The position numbers and the translations under genes were made by a program. The notes below the pieces were generated by a model. That model had not been told where the DNA came from. It did not search any database and was given only the letters and a program-made list of their open reading frames with translations. From Rhodopirellula halodulae (lineage in GTDB: Bacteria; Planctomycetota; Planctomycetia; Pirellulales; Pirellulaceae), in the NCBI RefSeq assembly GCF_020966775.1, contig NZ_JAJKFV010000029.1:489001-553000 (forward strand): a DNA stretch of 64,000 nt, given 5' to 3'. Shown in pieces: positions 9,255-17,806 of the stretch. The first letter of the stretch is position 1, and the number at the start of each line of letters is the position of its first letter.

Positions 9255-9728
9255 ATGTTTCAGAAATTGGCACGGACGTCGCACGTCGCACCCGGACACT
9301 TGTTCCCGAGTATTGCGTTCACGCTGCTGGTGAGCTTCTTTGGGCTGGTCGGATGCACCGGCACCTCGTCGACCACGACGGTCGATCCTGATTTGACCGA
9401 ATCGGAATCCACCGGAACGGTCACTATCGAATTTGTGCTGGAAGATGGCACCGAGAAAACGCACGCGATCGAAGACGTTGCCAGCGGAACGACGCTGGAA
9501 AGCTTGATGCGGGATCTCGACGAACCGAAGATGGAGATTGGTGGCGAAGGAACCACCGCGTTCATCCATTCAATCGATGGTGTGTCCACCAGTGCCACAC
9601 AGGGATGGACTTACACGATCGACGGCGAGTTCGCGAAAACGGGAGTTGGGACCACCAAGCTTGAACCCCCAACGACGGTGCGTTGGAAGTTCACCACGTT
9701 CGAAGAGGCAATGGCGGATCAAGATTGA
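9255..9728 (+). CDS. DUF4430-like lipoprotein
   Basis: From the ATG at 9255 the protein has a signal peptide ending in a lipobox (GLVGC), so it should be lipid-anchored outside the cytoplasm. The mature part (about 120 residues) contains VTIEFVLEDGTEKTHAI, SGTTLESLMRDL and the diagnostic GWTYTIDGEFAKTGVGTTKL, the pattern of DUF4430, a ubiquitin-like fold also seen in the C-terminal part of transcobalamin-like proteins. Its ligand is unknown. It is transcribed away from the aroH run. A 7-bp hairpin follows the stop. Confidence 0.78.
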   Translation: MFQKLARTSHVAPGHLFPSIAFTLLVSFFGLVGCTGTSSTTTVDPDLTESESTGTVTIEFVLEDGTEKTHAIEDVASGTTLESLMRDLDEPKMEIGGEGTTAFIHSIDGVSTSATQGWTYTIDGEFAKTGVGTTKLEPPTTVRWKFTTFEEAMADQD

Positions 9729-9743
9729 TCCGCCTGTGGCCAT

Positions 9744-9775
9744 GGTCAGGCAAGTCCTGACCTGCGTTGTTGTTT
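9744..9775 (+). terminator. Possible terminator after DUF4430 lipoprotein
   Basis: Perfect 7-bp arms GGTCAGG and CCTGACC enclose a 5-base loop and are followed by a GT-rich stretch (TGCGTTGTTGTTT). There is no pure T tract, so strength is uncertain. The convergent sugar-kinase gene ends just beyond. Confidence 0.42.
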
Positions 9776-9793
9776 GAGCCTGGGATGGAACGC

Positions 9794-10870
9794 TCAGCGT
9801 TGGACGCGGGCGTTGCCTTTCCAGATGCTCCAGACTTGGTCTTCGTCGGCGGGTTGGCCGTAGTCGGTGTAGAGCGTTGCGGTCAAAGCGCCGGTTGCCC
9901 AGCCAAACTGCGAACTCTTTTCCGCGTCCCAGCCTTGCAGGACGCCGTACAGCAAACCGCCGACAAATCCGTCGCCGCCGCCGATGCGATCGATGACGCC
10001 AATTTCACGTGGCTCGATCACGGCGAACTCGCTGCCATGCGAAACGATGGCACCCCAGTGGTGCAGGTTGGCGCTTTCGACTTCACGCAGGGTGGTCGCG
10101 AACAGAGTCGTGTCGGCGTATTCCTTCTTGACACGATTGATCATCTCTTTGAAGCCATCGATCTTGGCCGAGATGTCGTTTCCGCCTGCTTCCGGGCCTT
10201 CCACGCCTAAGCACAATTGGAAGTCTTCTTCGTTGCCGATCAGGATGTCGGACAAGCTGGCGATTTCTTTGAACTGCTCCGCCAGCAATGTTTCGCGGCC
10301 CTTCCAAAACGACGCGCGGTGGTTAAGGTCAAACGAAATTCGCGAACCGTGTTTTTTAGCAGCGCGAGCGATCTCCAAGCAGAACTCGCTGGTCTCTTCC
10401 GACAGGGCCGCGATCAAACCCGACAGGTGAACGATCTTGGCGCCTTCGGTTCCGAAGATTCGATCGAGATCGAAGTCTTTGACGTTCAGCTTGCGGCCGA
10501 CTTCACCGGCACGGTCGTTTTGCACGCGCGGTCCGCGCGAGCCCCAGCCACTGTCGGCCATGTTAATTTGGTGACGAACGCCCCAGGGGTTGTCTTGAAC
10601 GAACTCAGGGCCCTCATAGTCCATGTGCCGGCCGGCCAAGTCGTCTTTGATGAAACGAGCGACGGGGCTGTCTTTTACGAACGCCGTCAGAATTTTGACG
10701 GGCAGACCCAAGAACGACGAGATGCTGCCGACGTTCGATTCAGCACTGGTCGCTTGCATCTTGAACGTGTCGCTGCAGTGGAACGGTTGATGATCCGCTG
10801 GCGTCAATCGAATTCCCATGCTGGTGGGAATGATCATGGCGTATTTGGCGTCGCTGCGAAGTTCAATCAT
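9794..10870 (-). CDS. PfkB-family sugar kinase, probable 2-keto-3-deoxygluconate kinase
   Basis: The 358-residue protein has the PfkB kinase fold. FNLNHR-like FDLNHRASFW, GNEEDFQLCLG and the C-terminal nucleotide/anion-hole motif DRIGGGDGFVGGLLYG are all present; GGGD replaces the more usual GAGD. Members with FDLNYR and NEEDF motifs phosphorylate 2-keto-3-deoxygluconate to KDPG. The upstream SDR gene resembles D-mannonate oxidoreductase, which fits a hexuronate route. The substrate is inferred from motifs and context, not certain; another ketose or aldonate is possible. It is separated by 140 bases from the SDR gene, in the same direction. Confidence 0.83.
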   Translation of the reverse strand: MIELRSDAKYAMIIPTSMGIRLTPADHQPFHCSDTFKMQATSAESNVGSISSFLGLPVKILTAFVKDSPVARFIKDDLAGRHMDYEGPEFVQDNPWGVRHQINMADSGWGSRGPRVQNDRAGEVGRKLNVKDFDLDRIFGTEGAKIVHLSGLIAALSEETSEFCLEIARAAKKHGSRISFDLNHRASFWKGRETLLAEQFKEIASLSDILIGNEEDFQLCLGVEGPEAGGNDISAKIDGFKEMINRVKKEYADTTLFATTLREVESANLHHWGAIVSHGSEFAVIEPREIGVIDRIGGGDGFVGGLLYGVLQGWDAEKSSQFGWATGALTATLYTDYGQPADEDQVWSIWKGNARVQR

Positions 10871-11010
10871 GGGATTGTGTGGGTGGGGAAAGTTGGGATG
10901 AAGGGTGAGTCGCTATTGGCGGACCGTCGAGCTGGAATCGTTTCCGAACCTGCGAATTCGAATTCTGGCGGATCCGGCTACGAGTGTGGCTAGCAGTCGT
11001 TGGTCGAGGG

Positions 11011-11820
11011 CTAGATCGTGACGGATGCGAAGCCGCCGTCGACCGCGATGTTCTGCCCGGTCACAAACGAGGAGGCTTTTCGCGATGCCAACCAGATCGC
11101 CGCTCCGGCGAGTTCCTCTGGTTTGCCAAAGCGAGCCATTGGTGTGTGCCCGATGATTTGGCCGCCGCGTTCGGTGTACGAGCCATCGTCGTTGTAGAGC
11201 AGTTTGCGGTTCTGTTCGGCTGGGAAGAAACCGGGGCTGATCGCATTGACCCGAACGCCGGTGGTGGCCCATTCGCGAGCCAACCAAAGCGTGAGGTTGA
11301 TCACAGCGGCTTTCGCGGCGGAGTAAGCCACGACGCGAGATAACGGAATGATGCCCGACATCGATGCGATGTTGATGATGCTGCCGACACCGGCTTCGAT
11401 CATCGCGGGAGCAAACACCTGACTGGGAAGCAGGGCTCCGCCGACGAGGTTCAGGTCGAACACGTGCTGCCAAGCTTCGCGAGGCAAACCGCACACGTCG
11501 CCGCCGGGTGGAATGGTTGCATCGGGGTGGTTGCCGCCGGCCGCGTTGACCAACACGGTGGGCGTTCCGGCCCATGCGGTGATCGCGTCACGGGCTTCCG
11601 CCAAAGAATCCGCCTGCATGCCATCGACGGCGAAGAATTTCGCGTCGCCGCCCGCGGACGTGATGGTTTTGACTTTCGCCTCCCCACGTTCCGCATTCCG
11701 TCCCAAAACCGCGGTGCGAGCGCCCGCGGATCCGAGTGCCTGGGCCATGTGCCCGCCGAGTTCGCCCGTGCCGCCGATCACGACAGCCACATCATCGTTG
11801 AGATTGAATAGATCGTTCAT
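11011..11820 (-). CDS. SDR oxidoreductase, D-mannonate/gluconate dehydrogenase-like
   Basis: The 269-residue protein is a classical short-chain dehydrogenase. The NAD(P)-binding glycine motif is GGTGELGGHMA, NAAGGN follows strand 4, the catalytic Ser lies in IASMSG, the Tyr-Lys pair in YSAAK, and ISPGFFP and GQNIAVDGGF close the fold. The insertion with GGNHPDATIPPG is typical of SDR members annotated as D-mannonate oxidoreductase (fructuronate reductase). Together with the downstream KDG-type kinase it suggests breakdown of glucuronate or alginate-like sugars. Specificity is inferred. The dehydratase and aldolase of the pathway are not in the window. Confidence 0.83.
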   Translation of the reverse strand: MNDLFNLNDDVAVVIGGTGELGGHMAQALGSAGARTAVLGRNAERGEAKVKTITSAGGDAKFFAVDGMQADSLAEARDAITAWAGTPTVLVNAAGGNHPDATIPPGGDVCGLPREAWQHVFDLNLVGGALLPSQVFAPAMIEAGVGSIINIASMSGIIPLSRVVAYSAAKAAVINLTLWLAREWATTGVRVNAISPGFFPAEQNRKLLYNDDGSYTERGGQIIGHTPMARFGKPEELAGAAIWLASRKASSFVTGQNIAVDGGFASVTI

Positions 11821-11987
11821 AGTGGCGGTACTTTACTCGCAACCTGAGGCAGCGAACAGCACGCGAAACGACGAAGTTTTCGCCGGGACGCCACATTCAA
11901 ACTATGGAGATTCCGGGCAACGAGTCGAGCGTCGCGTCACCTCCGGAAGTGACCGCAAGGGAAGGGTGAGGGAAGGTGATCTCGGGC

Positions 11988-13787
11988 CTAACCTTGTCGA
12001 CGCCAATCGACCAAGTGGACCTCAACGCTCCGGTACCCGTTGAATTCGTTGATGACGGGCCGATAGGCAATTTCGATGGGGCCGTCGTGTTGGTTCAGAG
12101 GTTCGCACCAATCCGCGGCACCAAAGGCGACTCCGCGAATGACACGTTCGCCTTGTTTCAGACGCACGGACAAGTGGTTTTCGCCTTTTCCCATTTTCTT
12201 GGCCGGTTCGCTCAGCCGAATATCGCGTCCCATCAAGACTGGCCTGGGGTTTCCAGCTCCAAATGGCGCCATCGTTTCAATTTGCTTCATCACTTGCAGA
12301 TTGAGTTGCCCCAGCGGAGCTTCCGCGTCAATTTGGATTGCCGGCACCAGTTCACGATCGGACCATTGTTTGGCAACCGCTTCGCAGAAATCACCTCGAA
12401 AAGCCTCGATGTCCGATTCGCGAATGGTCAGCCCGCCCGCCGCCGGGTGGCCGCCGAAACGGACCAATCTGTCCTCGCATTCTCGCAAGGCGTCGTAGAG
12501 GTTGATTCCTGTGCCGCCGACTCGACCGGATCCCGTTGCGTCCACTTTGCCCGCGGTGTCCAGCGACAGGATGATCACTGGTTTGGCGTATTTCTCTGCC
12601 AGTCTGCCGGCGACGACACCGATCACGCCGGTGTGCCAGCCCACTCCGGCCAATACCAACGCGGGATCGTTTTCCGGATCGAAGTCTGTCTTGGCTTGTT
12701 TTTGTGCGGCGAGTTGCACGCTTCTCTGCAGCGTGTCGCGTTGGCCGTTGAGTTGATCGATGTACTGCGCGAGTGCCGCGGCGCGTTCGCCGGCTTCAAT
12801 CGTTAGTAGCTCAATCCCCAATTGGGCTTGGCCCAATCGGCCCGCCGCATTCAAGCGAGGTGCCAGCGAAAAGGCGATGTTTTCGGTGGTCAATTCACTA
12901 ATTTGATCGAGCTTTGTGAGCTTCATCAGTTCCCACAAACCCGGCAGCGGTTCGGTTTGCATCACCCGCAGGCCGTGATTGACCAGCACTCGGTTTTCGT
13001 CCAGCAGCGGAACGACGTCAGCGATGGTTCCAATCGCGGCCAAGGCCAGCGACTGCATCAGGAAACGCTTCATCGGCGGCGTGACTTTTTTTTGCCCGCA
13101 GGTTTCCTGGCACAGCGCCCAAGCCAACTTGAACGCGACCCCGGCGCCACACAGTTCACCAAATGGGTAAGCCGTCCCCGGCAATCGCGGGTGAACAATC
13201 ACGTCCGCATCGGGAAGTTCATCACCCATTTGATGGTGGTCGGTGATAATCAGCGAGACGCCGAGCTCTCGGCAAACCTGTGCACAATGCAGGCTGGAAA
13301 TTCCGCAGTCGACCGAGATGATCATCTGCTTCCCACGAGCCACCAATTTGCGGATTGAATCCTCGTTCAGGCCGTAGCCTTCTTCCAGTCGGTTGGGCAC
13401 GTGATAGCTGACGTCGGCTTTCAGCAAACGCAGGCAGTTCACCAGGATTGCTGAGCCGGTCATCCCGTCCGCGTCGTAATCGCCGTAAACGACAATCGGC
13501 GTTTTGGACTGAATGGCCGCTTGGATTTTTTCTGCGGCGGCAGGCACGCCGGGCAGCAACTGCGGGTCGCGCAGGCTGGTCAGTTTGGTGTCCAGAAAAG
13601 TCGAGGCGTCATCTTTGGAGTAGACGCCACGGCTCACCAGCAATTGGGCGACGACCGGCGGCAGGCCCGTGGTGCGAATCAGTTGTTCGACCAACGGGGC
13701 ATCGTGAGGAGTGATTCGCCATTCCCGGTTCGTTCCCGACTCACTGGTCTGGTTGGAATCAGAAACCGTGCTGGAATGCGAACTCAA
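11988..13787 (-). CDS. recJ: Single-stranded-DNA-specific exonuclease RecJ
   Basis: The 599-residue protein degrades single-stranded DNA 5' to 3' in recombination and mismatch repair. The DHH phosphoesterase motifs are clear: YGDYDADGMTG (residues 101-111), SVDCGIS, and IITDHHQMG. The DHHA1 motif RFGGHPAAGGLTI follows, and then a C-terminal OB-like domain. Length matches the family. It is preceded by rpmG about 40 bases upstream in the same direction. The first ~25 residues are polar and poorly conserved, so a slightly later start is possible. Confidence 0.96.
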   Translation of the reverse strand: MSSHSSTVSDSNQTSESGTNREWRITPHDAPLVEQLIRTTGLPPVVAQLLVSRGVYSKDDASTFLDTKLTSLRDPQLLPGVPAAAEKIQAAIQSKTPIVVYGDYDADGMTGSAILVNCLRLLKADVSYHVPNRLEEGYGLNEDSIRKLVARGKQMIISVDCGISSLHCAQVCRELGVSLIITDHHQMGDELPDADVIVHPRLPGTAYPFGELCGAGVAFKLAWALCQETCGQKKVTPPMKRFLMQSLALAAIGTIADVVPLLDENRVLVNHGLRVMQTEPLPGLWELMKLTKLDQISELTTENIAFSLAPRLNAAGRLGQAQLGIELLTIEAGERAAALAQYIDQLNGQRDTLQRSVQLAAQKQAKTDFDPENDPALVLAGVGWHTGVIGVVAGRLAEKYAKPVIILSLDTAGKVDATGSGRVGGTGINLYDALRECEDRLVRFGGHPAAGGLTIRESDIEAFRGDFCEAVAKQWSDRELVPAIQIDAEAPLGQLNLQVMKQIETMAPFGAGNPRPVLMGRDIRLSEPAKKMGKGENHLSVRLKQGERVIRGVAFGAADWCEPLNQHDGPIEIAYRPVINEFNGYRSVEVHLVDWRRQG

Positions 13788-13825
13788 ATCGACCGTCGTC
13801 CTTGAATAGAGTCAGCCTGAGAAGC

Positions 13826-13990
13826 TTACTTTTTCTTCTCAGTGTGCCAGGTGTGCTTGCGCAAGCTGGGGTTGTACTTCTTCAAACGAAGCTTTTCTCC
13901 GCCAGGCTTTTTGCGGAGGGTGTAGTTGTATTGTCCGGTTTCTTCGCAGACCAGGAAAATGGTTTCTGCTTTTTTCTTGCTCTTGGCCAT
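13826..13990 (-). CDS. rpmG: 50S ribosomal protein L33
   Basis: The ATG at 13990 gives a 54-residue basic protein beginning MAKSKKKAETIFLVCEE and containing YNYTLRKK and LRLKKYNPSLRKHTWHTEKK, the L33 signature. Only one cysteine is present, so it is the zinc-independent form. A longer in-frame extension upstream has no ribosomal protein character and is rejected. It lies alone upstream of recJ; L33 genes are often separated from the main ribosomal operons. Confidence 0.95.
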   Translation of the reverse strand: MAKSKKKAETIFLVCEETGQYNYTLRKKPGGEKLRLKKYNPSLRKHTWHTEKKK

Positions 13991-14176
13991 CAGACGCGCC
14001 GGCGGGGGTGTGTCAGGGGAAATGAAATTTTCGAGCCCCAGAGTATGACTTCCTGGGGGCGATTTTGGCAAGCCATCATTTTTGGCTGGAATTCATGCGG
14101 TGGTTTGGGTCAGCGACAACGCAAACCGGCGTTTCCGGGCGACTGAAAGGTCATCGAGCCGATTGCGTGTTTCGCC

Positions 14177-14205
14177 GGAATGGTTGGAGGCGTTTCCAAC
14201 GTTCC
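14177..14205 (-). terminator. Hairpin directly after the DUF1559 gene
   Basis: An imperfect inverted repeat, GGAATGGTTGGA against TCCAACGTTCC, begins three bases beyond the stop of the DUF1559 gene. There is no strong T tract on the minus strand, so it may stabilise the 3' end rather than terminate fully. Confidence 0.35.
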
Positions 14206-14207
14206 GC

Positions 14208-15077
14208 CTACATTGCATCGTCGACAAATTCGCCATCGGCACGGTTGCCCAGGTGAGCGAAAACGTCGGGGTCGATGCTTTCAGAAAGAAAGCGAATCGC
14301 CCCATCCGCAAAGCAGAATTGAGCCCCGCCTCGGTGTTCACTCGCGAATCCGCCAACCTGTTGTGCGGGTGGTTCGTCCATCGAGCGGCCGAATGGGTCG
14401 GAGGAACCACCGATCATGGTTCCTGTGTTTCGCAGCGACGCGCGGGTTCCCGATGCCCACCCGAGCGATTGGAGAGAAGGCAGGTGTTCGCCAATCAGGA
14501 TGGTGTGGCTGCTGCCATCGTAGATCTCGCCGTATGTCATCTCGCTGTTCAGAAACAGCAGACCATTGTTGTCCTCATCGATTTGAACCTCGGTTGAATG
14601 ATGACAGCCCGCGTAATTGGTTAGCCCCGCGGTTTCATCTTCGTTCTGACTGAATGGAAACGAAGGGCAGAGGAAGGTTGCAATCTGGTAAGAGCGGACT
14701 TTGGCGTTGTCGGCCGAGTAAACACTTTGGCTCGTGTCGAAATCATCGGCGGCACCCTGCTGCTCGATGTACGGAAGCAGTCGCACCAGAAAACTGATGT
14801 GCTCACCGACCGGTTCGCTGACGATGGGGCCGTCCGGGTTGGTGGTGCCCGCCGGCAAGTGCTCCCACGAGAATTCATAGTTGTGGGTGGCCAGTCCCAA
14901 CTGGGCGAGATTGTTGGAGCAGCTCATTCGCCGCGCCGCCTCGCGAGCGGCTTGGACCGCGGGAAGCAACAGTCCGACCAACACGCCGATGATGGCGATG
15001 ACGACGAGAAGCTCAACCAGCGTGAAAGCGCGTGGCTTTCTCGATGAATGGATGGAAACAACGTTGGGCGATGTCAT
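14208..15077 (-). CDS. DUF1559 prepilin-like protein
   Basis: The chosen ATG gives MTSPNVVSIHSSRKPRA followed by the type IV prepilin motif FTLVELLVVIAIIGVLVG with Glu at +5, so it should be cut by prepilin peptidase after Ala and packed into a pseudopilus or held in the membrane. PAVQAAREAARRMSCSNNL and the C-terminal FADGAIRFLSESID pattern identify DUF1559, a family greatly expanded in planctomycetes. The length is 289 residues. It sits 116 bases downstream of the GspK-like gene in the same direction and may be part of, or an addition to, that operon. In-frame sequence upstream of the ATG lacks coding character. Confidence 0.88.
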   Translation of the reverse strand: MTSPNVVSIHSSRKPRAFTLVELLVVIAIIGVLVGLLLPAVQAAREAARRMSCSNNLAQLGLATHNYEFSWEHLPAGTTNPDGPIVSEPVGEHISFLVRLLPYIEQQGAADDFDTSQSVYSADNAKVRSYQIATFLCPSFPFSQNEDETAGLTNYAGCHHSTEVQIDEDNNGLLFLNSEMTYGEIYDGSSHTILIGEHLPSLQSLGWASGTRASLRNTGTMIGGSSDPFGRSMDEPPAQQVGGFASEHRGGAQFCFADGAIRFLSESIDPDVFAHLGNRADGEFVDDAM

Positions 15078-15193
15078 GGCGGTGGCCTCGTGTGGAAGGT
15101 GGAGACAACGTGAAGGGCGGGGGAGAGTGATGGGGAACATGGTTTTGATGCATCGGGGTTGGCCGGCTCGCCGTGCCAATCGACCGAGGCGTC

Positions 15194-15655
15194 TCATTCC
15201 GGTGGTGTTTTGGTGGTGGGGAGTGTCCACGTGCGAGATCGTTGGATACGCCGTGAGGAACTCGCGTCGGGGGATCCAGCGATTGGTGATCCAAGAATGA
15301 CTGTGACTTGCAACGAAACAGCCGACTTGGATGAGTTGGGGGAGCCAGAGTCCGTTTCGGGAAAAATCGCGATCTGGATTTCCGCGTTGTCTTCCTTTTT
15401 CAATGCGTCGCTGACTATCCAGGTTTCGCCGGTGTATTCCGAGTTCGCACTCAGCGATTGGTGAGCTCGGATCAGCCCCGCTTCCAAAAGCCATTCGGCC
15501 TGTTCAACGCGACGTTCATGCTGTCCTTGGCGACGACTGGCCAAACTGCTTTTCAGCGATGTCATGACCAGCGACATCGCGATTCCAAGGCAAACCAAAA
15601 CGTAGACCAACGCGGTCCCGCGGCGGGTTGGGGTCTGTGGCGATTTCAGGTTCAT
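15194..15655 (-). CDS. GspK/PilX-like minor pseudopilin
   Basis: The N terminus has a short basic leader ending in RRG, then TALVYVLVCLGIAMSLVMTSL. This is a prepilin-type hydrophobic helix lacking the Glu at +5, which is the hallmark of GspK-type tip pseudopilins. The rest (153 residues in all) is a small globular region without recognised motifs, shorter than canonical GspK (about 320). It overlaps the upstream GspJ-like gene by ATGA. With the two preceding genes it would form an I-J-K tip complex; that assignment is inferred from N-terminal features and order. Confidence 0.7.
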   Translation of the reverse strand: MNLKSPQTPTRRGTALVYVLVCLGIAMSLVMTSLKSSLASRRQGQHERRVEQAEWLLEAGLIRAHQSLSANSEYTGETWIVSDALKKEDNAEIQIAIFPETDSGSPNSSKSAVSLQVTVILGSPIAGSPDASSSRRIQRSRTWTLPTTKTPPE

Positions 15656-16245
15656 GGCAGGACCTCAAATCGTGCGTATCGATTTAGCTCCACCTGCAGC
15701 AGCAAGTCGTTTCGCGGAATTGTGTCGGTGTTCCGAGGTGGCCGCACCGAGCCGTTGGAAGACTGATCCGTCGATGGTGCCGGATGGCGGCTGGTCAGCG
15801 GCGTGTTGCTGGAGCGTTGAATCTGCAACGTGATGGAGTTGGACATATCTGAACGAAGCCACTTCACCAACGATCCGGGGGCAACTTCGAACACGTCGGT
15901 TCGTTTCGTTCGCGTGCTGATTTGCTCGGTTCGCTGGATCAAGGAGTCTTTTGCTTCGTACAACACATTTCCCGAGTTCAGAGAAAGGGTGTTGCCCTGG
16001 ATCGAGGCATCCGCGGCGAAGCGGACGTCTTCACGAAACATTCGCGACAATCGTGACAAGTTGTTTTGATGGGAGGCTCGTGATTGCATCTGTTTGGACA
16101 ACTTCATGGATTGATGAATCCATCCGATGGAGATGGTGATCAGGGACGAGAGAACGGACATCACGATCAGCAATTCGACCAGCGAGTGCCCTTCGCGTTT
16201 TTCGCCGAAGGAAATGCGACGATGAATTCGAACACGAGTCCTCAT
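15652..16245 (-). CDS. GspJ-like minor pseudopilin
   Basis: From the ATG at 16245, which overlaps the preceding stop as ATGA, a basic leader ends in REG and is followed by HSLVELLIVMSVLSSLITISIG, a prepilin helix with Glu at +5. The mature part has an RLSRMFREDVRFAAD segment and a beta-rich C terminus, as in GspJ/PilW-type proteins. The product is 197 residues. Upstream in-frame sequence encodes an arginine-rich stretch read from the neighbour gene and is not part of the protein. The likely role is a pseudopilus tip subunit; assignment to J is tentative. Confidence 0.75.
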   Translation of the reverse strand: MRTRVRIHRRISFGEKREGHSLVELLIVMSVLSSLITISIGWIHQSMKLSKQMQSRASHQNNLSRLSRMFREDVRFAADASIQGNTLSLNSGNVLYEAKDSLIQRTEQISTRTKRTDVFEVAPGSLVKWLRSDMSNSITLQIQRSSNTPLTSRHPAPSTDQSSNGSVRPPRNTDTIPRNDLLLQVELNRYARFEVLP

Positions 16246-16706
16246 GGCGTTTCCTCCGTTTCCGAAACGGCTGCTTTCGCATCGTCGTTGTCGCTCGGCA
16301 ACGGTTGCTCGAAGGTCCAAGCCACCAATTCGACCGGGACGCCCGGGTGATCGCGATCCCAATTCAGGCTCAGTTCGATTCGTTGACCCAACGAGTCGCT
16401 CACCAGTTCTCCTGATAGCAGCGGATTGGGAAGCATGTCTCGCAACTCATCGGATGCTTGAAGCTGCGACAGTTGCGTCGGAAGTTCTTTCGTCGGCACC
16501 GTGGTGAGTCGCTCCATTTCGCCAGCCAATGCCCAGGTCGCGGTTCGTTGTTGATTTGAGTCCTTCCAAACCCGATGGATCCGAAACGTCAACGAGGTCA
16601 CGACTGACATCAACGCAATCAAGATGGAGGCTGCGACGACCAATTCAATCATCGTGAAGGCGGTGCGTCTATTCGTTCTCTGCTGTTGAAGCATGTTGGG
16701 TTTCAT
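16242..16706 (-). CDS. GspI/GspH-like minor pseudopilin
   Basis: The ATG at 16706 overlaps the stop of the third GspF-like gene (ATGA). The leader MKPNMLQQQRTNRRTA precedes FTMIELVVAASILIALMSVV, a class III signal with Glu at +5. The 154-residue product has a short soluble domain with an acidic tail (SDNDDAKAAVSETEETP). Small size and position before the J- and K-like genes point to GspI or GspH. It should be processed by a prepilin peptidase, not encoded in the window. Confidence 0.75.
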   Translation of the reverse strand: MKPNMLQQQRTNRRTAFTMIELVVAASILIALMSVVTSLTFRIHRVWKDSNQQRTATWALAGEMERLTTVPTKELPTQLSQLQASDELRDMLPNPLLSGELVSDSLGQRIELSLNWDRDHPGVPVELVAWTFEQPLPSDNDDAKAAVSETEETP

Positions 16707-17806
16707 GCGAGCCCCCGGACCAAGTTGATGAGCACGAGGAAGACTGCGAAGGCGGACCAGGCGACGACAATCGCCAGCAGCAGGAGGCTGGCCACGGAAA
16801 TCAGTCGCGTGAAGAAATGTTGACGCAAAGTCCGGCGGTTGAACCTGGCCTCCGCAAGCCACCTCAGCAGCCAGGCTTGGACCGCACTGGATCCCGCGAC
16901 GGACAGGGCTCTTGATTCGCGAGACGTGAGGATCTGCTCGTTGGCGAGCGTGATCCACGGGTCCGCACCTTGTTCAATCAAAGTGCAGGACGTGGCCAAT
17001 TGCCGACGCACCCTCGGGATGTGGTGGCACTTCGACAGGGTTTGCAAACCCGCGGTGATCGGGCGACCGGAGTCCACCACGATTGCCAACAATGAGAGGA
17101 GATTCACCGACGGCGGAACAAAACGCTCGTGCCATCGCATTGGATTGAATCGGTACGGTTGAGGTTCACGACTGAATAGAAGTCGCCCCACAATCACCAT
17201 CCCGAAGATGGCAATGCCGAGGATCAGCACCTCACCCGCTCGATTACTGACTGCGATTAAGGAACTTGTGACGGCGGGAAGTTCTAGCCCGAATTCCTCA
17301 AACATGCGTTCGAAGGTGGGCATGATAAAGATCAATAAGAACGACAGGATCATCCACGCGATCAAGAAACCAAGCATGACGCGAAAAAACTCTGATCGGG
17401 GGCTGCGCCAACCGGAGTCGGATGTTTCTGGTTCGAGCCCGGCATCTGAAAGCAACGCGTCGTAGGTTTGACTCAAGGTGCCCGTTTCGCTGGCGAGTCG
17501 AATGGCCATCAGGGCCGACGGCGGAAGGATTCGCGGTGTTTGTTCCAAGGCATCCGGGACAGGAATTCCGGTGTTCAGCAGAGTTGCTAGATGATTCATC
17601 CTGGCCGCCACCGGGCCTTTGAACTCAGCCGCCAACAGCTCCACCCAAGTCGCCGCCGATTCGCGTTTGACATGGGCGACCGATAACACGCGAACCAAAG
17701 AACGGTGGGGAACCGAAGAAAGTGCGAGCAGCCCGTCGGGGATTTGGTTTGACGAAGGAACGGCTGCGTCCATCTCGCTGTCGTGTTGGATGGGGCGTTG
17801 ATTCAT
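16703..17806 (-). CDS. GspF/PilC-like inner-membrane platform protein (third of three)
   Basis: The 367-residue protein is the most typical GspF of the set. Its N-terminal domain (FKGPVAARMNHLATLLNTGIPVPDAL, then RLASETGTLSQTYDALL) is a full T2SS_F helical bundle. It is followed by membrane segments with FIMPTFERMFEEFGLELPAVT, a second helical bundle (DSGRPITAGLQTL) and a final membrane segment. GspF anchors the assembly ATPase under the pseudopilus. The start at 17806 overlaps the previous gene by ATGA. Two other GspF-like genes lie directly upstream. No ATPase gene is nearby. Confidence 0.85.
   Translation of the reverse strand: MNQRPIQHDSEMDAAVPSSNQIPDGLLALSSVPHRSLVRVLSVAHVKRESAATWVELLAAEFKGPVAARMNHLATLLNTGIPVPDALEQTPRILPPSALMAIRLASETGTLSQTYDALLSDAGLEPETSDSGWRSPRSEFFRVMLGFLIAWMILSFLLIFIMPTFERMFEEFGLELPAVTSSLIAVSNRAGEVLILGIAIFGMVIVGRLLFSREPQPYRFNPMRWHERFVPPSVNLLSLLAIVVDSGRPITAGLQTLSKCHHIPRVRRQLATSCTLIEQGADPWITLANEQILTSRESRALSVAGSSAVQAWLLRWLAEARFNRRTLRQHFFTRLISVASLLLLAIVVAWSAFAVFLVLINLVRGLA

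Noticed and set aside
11936-11953. GTCAC...GTGAC palindrome downstream of recJ as a terminator
   Set aside because: The stem is only 5 bp and no T tract follows on the minus strand.
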